Source: Methylobacterium oxalidis (GTDB lineage Bacteria > Pseudomonadota > Alphaproteobacteria > Rhizobiales > Beijerinckiaceae). Taken from it: 64,000 bases of DNA. The translations under genes were made by a program, and so were the position numbers. This document shows, in pieces, positions 8,859 to 16,788 of the stretch; position 1 is the stretch's first letter; each line of letters starts with the position of its first letter. The notes beneath the pieces were generated by a model. It worked only from the letters and a program-made list of their open reading frames with translations, was not told the origin of the DNA and ran no database searches. The stretch covers positions 1 to 64,000 of the forward strand of contig NZ_BJZU01000063.1 of NCBI RefSeq assembly GCF_007992195.1, given 5' to 3'.

Positions 8859-9935
8859 TCAGCCCGCCAGCGGCATGTCGATGGGGAAGCGGGCCCCCTT
8901 CCCGTCTTGCGGCACCGTGATCGAGCCGCCGAGTTGGCGGGCGAGATCCGCCACCACCCGCATGCCGAGGCTGCGTGCGTGCCGGCCGATGTCGAAATGC
9001 GCGGGCAAGCCGACGCCGTCGTCGACGACGTCGAGGACGAGGCGGTTCTCCAGGCGCTCGGCCCTGACCGGATCTCGCCGCCCGCGTCCGGGTAGGCGTA
9101 CTTGATGGCGTGGGTGACGAGCTCGTTGACGAGGAGGCCGAACGGGATCGCCCGGTCGGCGGGCACGTGGACCGGGTCGGCCCGGTAGACCAGGGAGGGG
9201 CGCGGCGCCCCGCTCCGCAGGTTCGCGCAGAGCGTCTCGAGGAAGAGCGCGAGGTCCACCTCGCCGGGCTCGGAATGGCGCCAGAGCTGATCGTGCACGC
9301 CCGCGATCGCCTCGACGCGGGTGCGGGCGTCGATCAACGCGTTGCGCACGTCCTCGCTCTCCGAGCCCTTGGCCTGGAGGGCGAGCAGGCTCGCCACGAT
9401 GGTGAGGCTGTTCTTGACCCGGTGGCTCACCTCCCGCGCCAGCAGGTCCTGCCGGGCGAGCTCCGCCTTGAGGAGCCCCTCCGTGCGCTGGCGCTCGATG
9501 GCGCCGCCGAGGAGGTTTGCGAAGCCCTGCATGAAGGCGATGTCCGCCTCCTCGAACATACCCTCGCGGCTGTCGTCCACCTCCAGCACGCCGAAGGCGC
9601 CGTCCCGGTTCTCGATGATCACGGTGATCGCCCGGCGGATGCCGTGCTCGGCCATGAGCTGGGGCGTGCGGAAGCGGGTCTCGTTCTCGAGATGGTTCGA
9701 GATGACGGGCCGGCCCGTCTTCAGGGCGAAGCCCGCGGGCGAGGCGCGGTCGGCGCCGATGCGCGCCTTGCCGATCACATCAGGCCCCCAGCCGACGCCC
9801 GCCCGCACGAGCAGCCTCCCCGCGCGGGGCCTCGACCCCGAACGCCGACAGGATGGCCTGCTGGTGCAGGCGGATCGCCGGGCCCGAGCGGCCGGCTTCG
9901 GCAGGATCCGGAGCGCTCTCGGTGGCGGGCGGCAA
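8859..9935 (-). pseudogene. Broken GAF/HWE-family sensor histidine kinase
   Basis: The middle of this gene reads as a GAF domain (GVGWGPDVIGKARIGADR, then FGVLEVDDS) and an HWE/HisKA_2 dimerisation domain (VSHRVKNSLTIVASLLALQ), followed by the N-box NELVTHAIKYAYPDAGG. Near 9066-9074 the frame is lost. One added base restores the reading frame LDVVDDGVGLPAHFD, then the RSLGMRVV and PIDMPLAG segments, to a stop at 8859. A second lesion lies near 9818-9830. The normal start segment LHQQAILSAFGVEA is in a different frame from GRLLVRAGVGW, and roughly 40 residues usual for this family are absent. A CCCCGCGCGGGG palindrome sits at that junction. A TTG at 9935 with GAGG upstream is the probable original start. 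Two lesions favour a true pseudogene over a sequencing error. Confidence 0.75.
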
Positions 9936-10223
9936 GGCGGGCCTCGGGAACGGTTCGTCTCGGGCGCACGGTCGGTGCGCGGCGGTGGCATGCGGGGCGG
10001 AGGCGACGGGCGAGACCCTTGCGCGACCCGCACGGCAGGATGAGGGCAGCGGGGCCGTCCGCCGCCTACGGGCGCGCCATTCCTTCACAGACCCGTGAAC
10101 GGTCCGGCCGCGAGGTGGCCGCCCGGCTCGACCGAGCTACTTGAAACGGTTCCAGACAGGCAAGCCCTGCCGCGAGCCTGCGCCGGCAGATTCCCCGCAT
10201 CCGATCCCGGTGACGGAGCCCCC

Positions 10224-10715
10224 ATGAGCTTTCCCATCACGCTGACCGTGAACGGGTCGGCGCGCGAGATCCTCCTCGACGATCCCCGCGTCACCCTGCT
10301 CGATCTCCTGCGCGAGCGCCTCGACCTCACGGGCTCGAAGAAGGGCTGCGACCGCGGCCAGTGCGGCGCCTGCACGGTCCTCGTGGACGGGCGGCGCGTC
10401 AATTCCTGCCTCGCGCTCGCCGTCAGCCTCGACGGGGCGGAGGTCGTCACCATCGAAGGCCTGGCCTCCGGCGGCGAGCTCCACCCGGTCCAGGCCGCCT
10501 TCCTGGCCCATGACGGGTTCCAGTGCGGCTTCTGCACGCCGGGCCAGATCATGAGCGCCGTCGGGCTCCTGCGCGAGGGCCACGCGGGCGACGATCCCGA
10601 GCGGGTGCGCGAGGGCATGAGCGGCAATCTCTGCCGCTGCGGCGCCTATCAGGGCATCACCGAGGCCGTGCTCGCGGCCCAGGGCGCGACGGCACGGCGG
10701 GAGGACGCGGCGTGA
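10224..10715 (+). CDS. paoA: Aldehyde oxidoreductase, 2Fe-2S subunit (PaoA/YagT type)
   Basis: Small subunit (163 aa) of a xanthine-oxidase-family molybdoenzyme that carries two [2Fe-2S] clusters and passes electrons from molybdenum to FAD. Cluster I ligands are in GCDRGQCGACTV with a later cysteine in NSCLAL. Cluster II ligands are in CGFCTPG and LCRCGAY. The E. coli homologue has a Tat signal; here the protein starts directly at MSFPITLTVNG with no signal, so this enzyme is predicted to be cytoplasmic unless exported otherwise. The ATG at 10224 was chosen because GACGGAG precedes it; the frame upstream is not protein-like. Order small-FAD-large matches paoABC. Confidence 0.85.
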   Translation: MSFPITLTVNGSAREILLDDPRVTLLDLLRERLDLTGSKKGCDRGQCGACTVLVDGRRVNSCLALAVSLDGAEVVTIEGLASGGELHPVQAAFLAHDGFQCGFCTPGQIMSAVGLLREGHAGDDPERVREGMSGNLCRCGAYQGITEAVLAAQGATARREDAA

Positions 10716-11794
10716 ACCGGTTCGAGTACGTCCGCGCCGGCAGCGTCGCCGAGGCGGTGGCCGCAGGCGCCGCGCCCGGCGCCGCCTACCTCGCCGCCGG
10801 CACCAACCTCCTCGACCTGATGAAGGGCGGCCTGGCCACGCCCGCGACCCTCGTGGACGTCACCCGCATCCCCGGCCTGTCGGCGATCGAGTCCCTGCCG
10901 GACGGAAGCACCCGGATCGGGGCGCTCGTGCGCAACAGCGACCTCGCCCACGATCCGGGCTTCGCCGCGCGCTACCCCGCGGTGGCGGAGGCGCTCCTCG
11001 CCGGCGCCTCGGCGCAACTGCGCAACGCGGCCACCACCGCCGGCAACCTGATGCAGCGCACCCGCTGCCCGTACTTCTACGACCCGGCGAGCGCCTGCAA
11101 CAAGCGCGAGGCGGGAGCGGGCTGCGCGGCGATCGGCGGGGCGACGCGGCTCCACGCGGTGCTCGGCTTCAGCGCGTCCTGCATCGCCGTCCACCCGTCC
11201 GACCTCTGCGTGCCGCTCGCCGCCCTCGGTGCCGAGGTCGAGATCGAGGGGCCGGCGGGGTCCCGCACGGTGAGCCTCACCGCCTTCCACCGCCTGCCCG
11301 GCGACGCGCCGGAGCGCGACACCGTGCTCGAGCCCGGCGAGCTGATCGTCGCCGTGCGCCTGCCGCCGGAAGCCGCGGGTTTCGCCGCCCATGCCCGCTA
11401 CCTCAAGGTCCGCGAGCGCACCTCCTACGCCTTCGCCCTGGTCTCCGCCGCCGCGATGCTGCGCCTCGACGGCGGGCGAATCGCGGAGGCGCGCCTCGCC
11501 CTCGGCGGGCTGGCGCTGAAGCCCTGGCGGGCGGAAGCGGCGGAGCGCCTGCTCGCCGGCCGCGCGCCCGACGCCGCCGCCTTCCGGGAGGCCGCCGAGG
11601 CCGCGCTCGAGGGCGCCCGTCCCTCCGGCGAGGCGACCGCCTTCAAGATAGAGCTCGCCCGTCGCATCGCGGTTCGGGCGCTGGAACGCGCGCTTGCCGG
11701 CACGCCCGAGCGGGTGCCGGCGCTGCCCGCGAGCCCGTTCTCGGCGCCGCTCGCCAATCCCCTGCCCTCCTCCGGAGCCATCGCCCATGCCTGA
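10712..11794 (+). CDS. paoB: Aldehyde oxidoreductase, FAD subunit (PaoB/YagS type)
   Basis: FAD-binding subunit of 360 aa. The N-terminal domain has the FAD motif AAGTNLLDLMKGG, and the QLRNAATTAGNLMQRTRCPY segment follows. The insertion RCPYFYDPASACNKREAGAGC has the spaced cysteines that hold the extra [4Fe-4S] cluster found in E. coli PaoB; most family members lack it. This is the main reason for calling the operon paoABC-like instead of a generic carbon monoxide or xanthine dehydrogenase. The GTG start overlaps the paoA stop by four bases (GTGA). Confidence 0.85.
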   Translation: MNRFEYVRAGSVAEAVAAGAAPGAAYLAAGTNLLDLMKGGLATPATLVDVTRIPGLSAIESLPDGSTRIGALVRNSDLAHDPGFAARYPAVAEALLAGASAQLRNAATTAGNLMQRTRCPYFYDPASACNKREAGAGCAAIGGATRLHAVLGFSASCIAVHPSDLCVPLAALGAEVEIEGPAGSRTVSLTAFHRLPGDAPERDTVLEPGELIVAVRLPPEAAGFAAHARYLKVRERTSYAFALVSAAAMLRLDGGRIAEARLALGGLALKPWRAEAAERLLAGRAPDAAAFREAAEAALEGARPSGEATAFKIELARRIAVRALERALAGTPERVPALPASPFSAPLANPLPSSGAIAHA

Positions 11795-14015
11795 GCGCGT
11801 CCGCCACGGGGCGGCCATCGGCCGCGACATCACCCGGCTCGACGGGCCGGACAAGGTGACGGGCGCGGCCCGCTACGCCGCCGATTTCCGCCTCGACGGC
11901 CTCCTCCACGCCGTGATGGCCGTGAGCACCATCGCCCGCGGCCGTGTCACCGGCCTCGACGTCGCCGCGGCCGAGGCGCATCCGGGCGTCGTGCGGGTGA
12001 TGACGCCCGAGAACGCTCCGAAGCTCGCCCAGTCGCCGGACGCCAAGGACGGACCCTTCGCCTTCCGGCTGGAACTGCTGCAGGACGCGAGCGTCCGCTA
12101 CGTCAACCAGCCGGTCGCGGTGGTGATCGCCGAGACGCTGGAGGCCGCCACCGAGGGCGCGCGCCTGCTCGCCCCCCGCTATGCGGCGGAGGACGTGCGG
12201 GTCGGGCTCGACGGCGACCCCTTCGTGCCGGAGGCGGTGGGGCCCGGCGCCCCGGCCGCGGCCGGCTACGGCGACGTGGCCGAGGGCCTCGCCGCCGCCC
12301 ACACCCGCCTCGAGGCGACCTATGAGACGTCGGCGCAGTACCACAACGCGCTCGAACCCCACGCCGCCGTCGCCTCCTGGGAGGGCGACCACCTCACGCT
12401 CTACACGCCGTCCCAGGCCCTCGCGATGGCCACGGGCCGGATCGCCGCCCTGTTCGGCATCCCGCCGGGCAACATCCACGTGATCTGCCACTATCTCGGC
12501 GGCGGCTTCGGCTCGAAGGCCCTCGTCACGCCGCCCCAGTTCCTCGGCATCATGGCCGCGCGCCTCGTCGGGCGGCCCGTGAAGCTCGTGACGCGGCGCG
12601 AGCAGATGTTCGGCCCGGTCGGCCACCGCGCCGCCACCCGCCAGACCCTGAAGCTCGGCGCGCAGGCGGACGGCACCCTCACCGCCTACGACCACCACAC
12701 GCTCACCCAGACGAGCCGCTACGACGACTTCATCGAGCCCTCCGGAATCATCTCGCGCAATCTCTACGCCTCCCCTGCCCTGTCGACGACGCACGAGGCG
12801 GTGCGGGTCGACATCGCGACGCCGATCTTCATGCGGGCGCCGGGCGAGGCCTCGGGCAGCGTCGCGATCGAGAGCGCGCTCGACGAGCTCGCCATCGAGC
12901 TGAACCTAGACCCGCTGGAATTGCGGCTCCGGAACTACGCCGAGGTCGAGCCGGTCTCCAGAAAACCCTTCTCCTCGAAGGCCCTGCGGGATTGCTACGC
13001 GCGCGGGGCCGAGCGTTTCGGCTGGGCCTCGCGCCCGAAGGCGCCGCGCCAGATGCGCAACGACGAGGGCCTCCTCGTGGGCTGGGGCATGGGCACGGCG
13101 ACCTATCCGGCCTCGATGTTCCAGGCCGAGGCCCGCGCCGTGATCCGCGCGGACGGCACCGCCCTGTTCGAGACGGCCCAGCACGACATGGGCCAGGGCG
13201 CCTGGACGAGCCTCGCCCAGATCGCCGCCGACGGGGTCGGCCTGCCGGTCGAGGCCGTCACCCTGCGCATCGGGCACAACCGCCTGCCGAACGGGGGCCT
13301 CGCGGGCGGCTCGACCGCCACCGCCACCGCCGGCATGGCGCTCCACAACGCGGGCGAGGCCGCGGTCGCGGCGCTGGCCGAGCTCGCGGTGAACGACCCC
13401 GCCTCCCCGCTCTACGGGGCCGGCAACGCGGGCGTCCGCGCCGAGGGCGGCCATCTCGCCCGCCGGGACGATCCCTCCCGCTCGGAGAGCTTCTCGGACA
13501 TCCTCGCCCGCGCCGGCCGCGACGCCGTCGAGGCGATGGGCCAGGGTGCCACGGATCCGGCCGCCAGGAAGGCCTACGCCATGCACGCCCACGGCGCGGT
13601 CTTCGCCGAGGTGCTGGTCGATCCCGATCTCGGCCAGATCCGGGTCAGCCGCCTCGTCGGCGCCTTCGCGGCGGGCCGCATCGTCAATCCCCGCCTCGTG
13701 CGCAGCCAGTATTACGGCGGCATGATCTGGGGCGTGTCCTTCGCGCTCCACGAGCACGCGGCGATGGACGCGCGCACGGGCCGCTTCCTCAACAACAATC
13801 TCGCCGAGTACCACCTGCCCGTGAACGCCGACATCCCCGCGATGGAGGCGATCCTGGTGCCGGAGGAGGATCCGCACGTGAACCCCCTCGGCATCAAGGG
13901 CGTCGGCGAGATCGGCATCACGGGCACGGCCGGCGCCGTCGCCAACGCCGTCTGGCACGCGACCGGCGTGCGGGTGCGCGAGATCCCGATCACCCTCGAC
14001 AAGCTCCTGGGGTGA
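11787..14015 (+). CDS. paoC: Aldehyde oxidoreductase, molybdopterin subunit (PaoC/YagR type)
   Basis: Catalytic subunit of 742 aa that binds molybdopterin cytosine dinucleotide and oxidises aldehydes to acids. Recognisable segments are RLDGPDKVTGAARYAAD at the start, GGGFGSKALVTPPQ, RAPGEASGSVAIESALDE, QHDMGQGAWTSLAQIAAD, and the C-terminal GVGEIGITGTAGAVANA, which contains the active-site glutamate. The ATG overlaps the paoB stop by eight bases. The maturation chaperone PaoD (XdhC family) is not in the window and would have to be encoded elsewhere. Confidence 0.87.
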   Translation: MPERVRHGAAIGRDITRLDGPDKVTGAARYAADFRLDGLLHAVMAVSTIARGRVTGLDVAAAEAHPGVVRVMTPENAPKLAQSPDAKDGPFAFRLELLQDASVRYVNQPVAVVIAETLEAATEGARLLAPRYAAEDVRVGLDGDPFVPEAVGPGAPAAAGYGDVAEGLAAAHTRLEATYETSAQYHNALEPHAAVASWEGDHLTLYTPSQALAMATGRIAALFGIPPGNIHVICHYLGGGFGSKALVTPPQFLGIMAARLVGRPVKLVTRREQMFGPVGHRAATRQTLKLGAQADGTLTAYDHHTLTQTSRYDDFIEPSGIISRNLYASPALSTTHEAVRVDIATPIFMRAPGEASGSVAIESALDELAIELNLDPLELRLRNYAEVEPVSRKPFSSKALRDCYARGAERFGWASRPKAPRQMRNDEGLLVGWGMGTATYPASMFQAEARAVIRADGTALFETAQHDMGQGAWTSLAQIAADGVGLPVEAVTLRIGHNRLPNGGLAGGSTATATAGMALHNAGEAAVAALAELAVNDPASPLYGAGNAGVRAEGGHLARRDDPSRSESFSDILARAGRDAVEAMGQGATDPAARKAYAMHAHGAVFAEVLVDPDLGQIRVSRLVGAFAAGRIVNPRLVRSQYYGGMIWGVSFALHEHAAMDARTGRFLNNNLAEYHLPVNADIPAMEAILVPEEDPHVNPLGIKGVGEIGITGTAGAVANAVWHATGVRVREIPITLDKLLG

Positions 14016-14023
14016 CTCCCGGG

Positions 14024-14053
14024 CTGAGCCGAGTCCCTGTCCGCTCGGCTCAG
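14024..14053. terminator. Bidirectional hairpin between convergent genes
   Basis: A perfect 10-bp inverted repeat (14024-14033 with 14044-14053) sits between paoC and the convergent alcohol dehydrogenase gene and includes the stop codon of the latter. There is no T tract on the plus strand. Position and stem strength suggest a shared terminator. Confidence 0.5.
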
Positions 14054-15069
14054 ATCTCGATGCAGATCTTGCCGAAGTGCCGGTTGCTCTCCTGGTAGCG
14101 GAACGCGTCGACGAGCCGCTCCAGCGGGTAGCGGCTGTCGACGACCGGGCGCAGGCCGGTCGCGTCGATCGCGCGGATCATCTCGGTCTGCTGCCGGCGG
14201 CTGCCGACGAGGACGCCCTGCAGGCGGATCTGCCGCACGAGGGCGGGAACGAGCGGCAGCGGTCCGGCCACGCCGGAGAGGATTCCGATCACCGAGACGT
14301 GCCCGGCGACGCGCACGGCCTCCATCGACTGCTCCAGCGTCGCCGGTCCGCCGACATCGACCACGTGGTCGACGCCGCGCCCGCCGGTCAGCCGCCGGGC
14401 GCTCGTGCCCCAGGCCGGGTCCGACCGGTAGTTGATCACATGGTCGGCTCCGAGCGCCCGCAGGCGCTCGAGCTTGGGCTCGCTCGACGAGGTGGCGATC
14501 ACCGTGGCGCCGGCCATCTTGGCGAATTGCAGCGCGAAGACCGACACGCCGCCGGTGCCCTGAATGAGCACCACGTCGCCGGCCTTCAGCCCGGCATCGG
14601 CGTGCAGCGCGCGCCACGCGGTCAGGCCCGCCGTGGTCAGGGTGGCGGCCTCGGCGTGGTCCCAGCCTCGCGGCGCGCGCGTGAAGGCGTCGGCCGGCGC
14701 CGTCACCCGGTCGCGGGCGTAGCCGTCCACGCCGTCGCCCGGCACGGTGGCGAAGCCCTCGACCTCCGGCACGCCGTCGAGCCAGGTCGGGAAGAAGGTG
14801 CTGACCACGGCATCGCCCACCGCGAAGGCGCCGACGCCGGGCCCCACCGCCTCGACCTCGCCCGCCCCGTCCGACAGGGGCACGCGCGGCTCGCTCGGCC
14901 CCCAGGCGCCGCTGACCACAGCGTAGTCGTGATAGTTGAGCGAGCTCGCCCGCAACCGGACCGTGATCTCGCCGGGCCCGGGCGCGGGCACCGGCCGCTC
15001 GCCGAGCGCGACCGCGTCGAAGCCGCCGCCCGTCCCGACGACGAGGGCCCGGGACATCGTGGTGCTCAT
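14050..15069 (-). CDS. NAD(P)-dependent MDR alcohol dehydrogenase / quinone reductase-like protein
   Basis: Medium-chain dehydrogenase/reductase of 339 aa. The N-terminal GroES-like domain holds SSLNYHDYAVVSG; the Rossmann domain has GTGGVSVFALQFAKMAGA and the GADHVINY segment. The four structural-zinc cysteines and the catalytic Cys are missing, so this belongs to the zinc-free quinone oxidoreductase/ADH branch. Substrate is unknown. It converges on the paoABC operon; a link between aldehyde oxidation and this enzyme is tempting but is not shown by the arrangement. Confidence 0.8.
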   Translation of the reverse strand: MSTTMSRALVVGTGGGFDAVALGERPVPAPGPGEITVRLRASSLNYHDYAVVSGAWGPSEPRVPLSDGAGEVEAVGPGVGAFAVGDAVVSTFFPTWLDGVPEVEGFATVPGDGVDGYARDRVTAPADAFTRAPRGWDHAEAATLTTAGLTAWRALHADAGLKAGDVVLIQGTGGVSVFALQFAKMAGATVIATSSSEPKLERLRALGADHVINYRSDPAWGTSARRLTGGRGVDHVVDVGGPATLEQSMEAVRVAGHVSVIGILSGVAGPLPLVPALVRQIRLQGVLVGSRRQQTEMIRAIDATGLRPVVDSRYPLERLVDAFRYQESNRHFGKICIEI

Positions 15070-15106
15070 GGCTGCCTCTCCCTCGATCTCTCTGTCGACG
15101 CGCCGC

Positions 15107-15610
15107 TCAGCGGCCCGGCGCGGCCTGCCGGCTCGGGTCGTCGGCCGGGTTGACGTAGGTCAGCCCGAACGGCCCCGTGCCCGAGACCTGAACCACCGCC
15201 GGCTCTGAAGAGGTCCAGAGCGCGTGCGGCATGTTCGCGGGCAGGTACACGAAGCCGCCGCGCTCCATCGTCGTCCCGCGCCCCTTGTCCAGGGTCTCGC
15301 CCATGTCGTGCTTGAGGCTGCCGGAGAGCAGCGTCACGCTCTCGTCGGTGGCGTGGGTGTGCGGCGCGATCACGGTGTCGGCCGGGATCCGCACCCGCAG
15401 CGTGAACGGACCCGGCTTGTCGGGATCGCCCATGATGATGCTGATCTCGCTGCTCTTCGGCAGGGAGGGCGGCGCGGGCATCCATCGCACCGCCGCCTCC
15501 CCGGATAGGAGGACCATGCCGCCATGCGTCGCCTCCCCGGCAGCCACGGCTCCCGCCCCGACCGCGACGAGTGCCAGCGCCGCGATGCCCGCCCGCGTCC
15601 GTAGCGCCAT
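15107..15610 (-). CDS. Exported cupin-domain protein
   Basis: A 167-aa protein with a signal peptide (MALRTRAGIAALALVAVGAG) and one cupin domain. The cupin metal motif is visible as PHTHATDESVTLLSG with later HDMGE, FVYLPANMPHALW. The ATG at 15610 is favoured because GGGGAG lies eight bases upstream; an ATG six bases earlier is too close to that site. The role is unknown; periplasmic cupins of this type include small dioxygenases and sugar binders. It is 37 bases upstream of the MDR gene on the same strand, so the two are probably cotranscribed. Confidence 0.78.
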   Translation of the reverse strand: MALRTRAGIAALALVAVGAGAVAAGEATHGGMVLLSGEAAVRWMPAPPSLPKSSEISIIMGDPDKPGPFTLRVRIPADTVIAPHTHATDESVTLLSGSLKHDMGETLDKGRGTTMERGGFVYLPANMPHALWTSSEPAVVQVSGTGPFGLTYVNPADDPSRQAAPGR

Positions 15611-16069
15611 CCTCATCTCTCCCCGGTTCGCCGTCTCCGCTCCGCGTGCCGGCATCGCTGCCCGGCCGAGCGGCAGTGAGACCATCGCCTCGGCCTCCAT
15701 CCGTCAATCTCCCACCCGGACACATCCGCTTGAGCGACCGTTCCGGCAGCGGTCCCGCGGCTCTGGGTGACCGATCATCCCGCTGATCGTCGATATTGCT
15801 TCGAACGCCGTGCCGTGTATCACGCGGCATGGAGACGATTTGGGATTAAATCATCTGGCATCTACTCGTATCGTCGCGCACAGCCGCGCACGAAAGACGG
15901 ACCTATAGTTTCTTCCATCGGCACGGGGCGTCGTCCCGCCGTCGAACATCTCTCGAAACGGTTGCGGAGTCGATCAACCGGGACCCGACGGTCCCGGGCC
16001 GGGCAGACGCGCGTCCGCCCGCCGGCCCCGCACGTCACCGCAACACCGTCGCATGACGAGAGGATCGAC
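15611..16069. other. Divergent promoter region, cupin / carbonic anhydrase
   Basis: A 459-base gap between divergent genes. The centre (about 15820-15920) is richer in A and T than its surroundings and includes GATTTGGGATTAAATC, a short inverted repeat. The reading frame of the carbonic anhydrase is open further upstream but its composition there (Arg-rich) is not protein-like. No separate gene is supported. Confidence 0.5.
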
Positions 16070-16777
16070 GTGGACACCATCATCCAGGGCATCTCGAACT
16101 TCCGCGGGAGCGTCTTCCCCGGCCAGCAGGCCGTCTACGAGCGGCTCGTCCGAGACGGGCAGCAGCCGAAGGCCTTGATCATCGCCTGCGCGGATTCCCG
16201 CGTGGCGCCCGAGCACATCACTCAGGCCGGCCCGGGCGAACTGTTCGTCTGCCGCAACGCCGGCAACATCGTGCCGCCCTTCTCGCAGCAGAACGGCGGC
16301 GTCTCCTCGGCGATCGAGTACGCCGTGGTGGCGCTCGGCGTGCGCGACGTCGTGATCTGCGGCCATTCCGATTGCGGGGCCATGAAGGGGTTGATGAAGC
16401 CCGAAGCCCTGGAGAGCATGCCGAACGTCGCGGCCTGGCTCCGCCACAGCCACGCGGCGAGCCAGATCGTCTGCGAGGCCTATCCCGCCGGCCTCGACCC
16501 GAAGGATCACCACCGGGCCCTGGCTCTCGAGAACGTGGTGGTGCAGCTCAACCACCTGCGCACCCATCCGAGCGTCGCCGCCGGCCTCGCCAAGGGGGAG
16601 CTGCGCCTGCACGGCTGGTTCTTCGAGATCGAGACCGGCGCGGTGCTGGCCTATTGCGGGCAGAGGGGCCGCTTCGTGCCCGTCGCGGAGGCGGACGGGT
16701 CGAGCCTGCCGGTGGCGCAGGCGCCGAGCCCGCGCGTCGCCGCGCCCGAGATCGCCCTGCCGCAGGCGGCCGAGTGA
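16070..16777 (+). CDS. Beta-class carbonic anhydrase
   Basis: Zinc enzyme of 235 aa that interconverts CO2 and bicarbonate in the cytoplasm. Zinc and catalytic residues are visible: Cys40, Asp42 and Arg44 in CADSRVAP, and His99 and Cys102 in CGHSDCG. The GTG at 16070 follows GAGAGG at a good distance, and the conserved domain starts right there. The C-terminal 25 residues are Pro/Ala-rich and variable. It lies 11 bases upstream of a SulP transporter, which suggests joint handling of bicarbonate. Confidence 0.9.
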   Translation: MDTIIQGISNFRGSVFPGQQAVYERLVRDGQQPKALIIACADSRVAPEHITQAGPGELFVCRNAGNIVPPFSQQNGGVSSAIEYAVVALGVRDVVICGHSDCGAMKGLMKPEALESMPNVAAWLRHSHAASQIVCEAYPAGLDPKDHHRALALENVVVQLNHLRTHPSVAAGLAKGELRLHGWFFEIETGAVLAYCGQRGRFVPVAEADGSSLPVAQAPSPRVAAPEIALPQAAE

Positions 16778-16788
16778 GGGCCGGCCCG

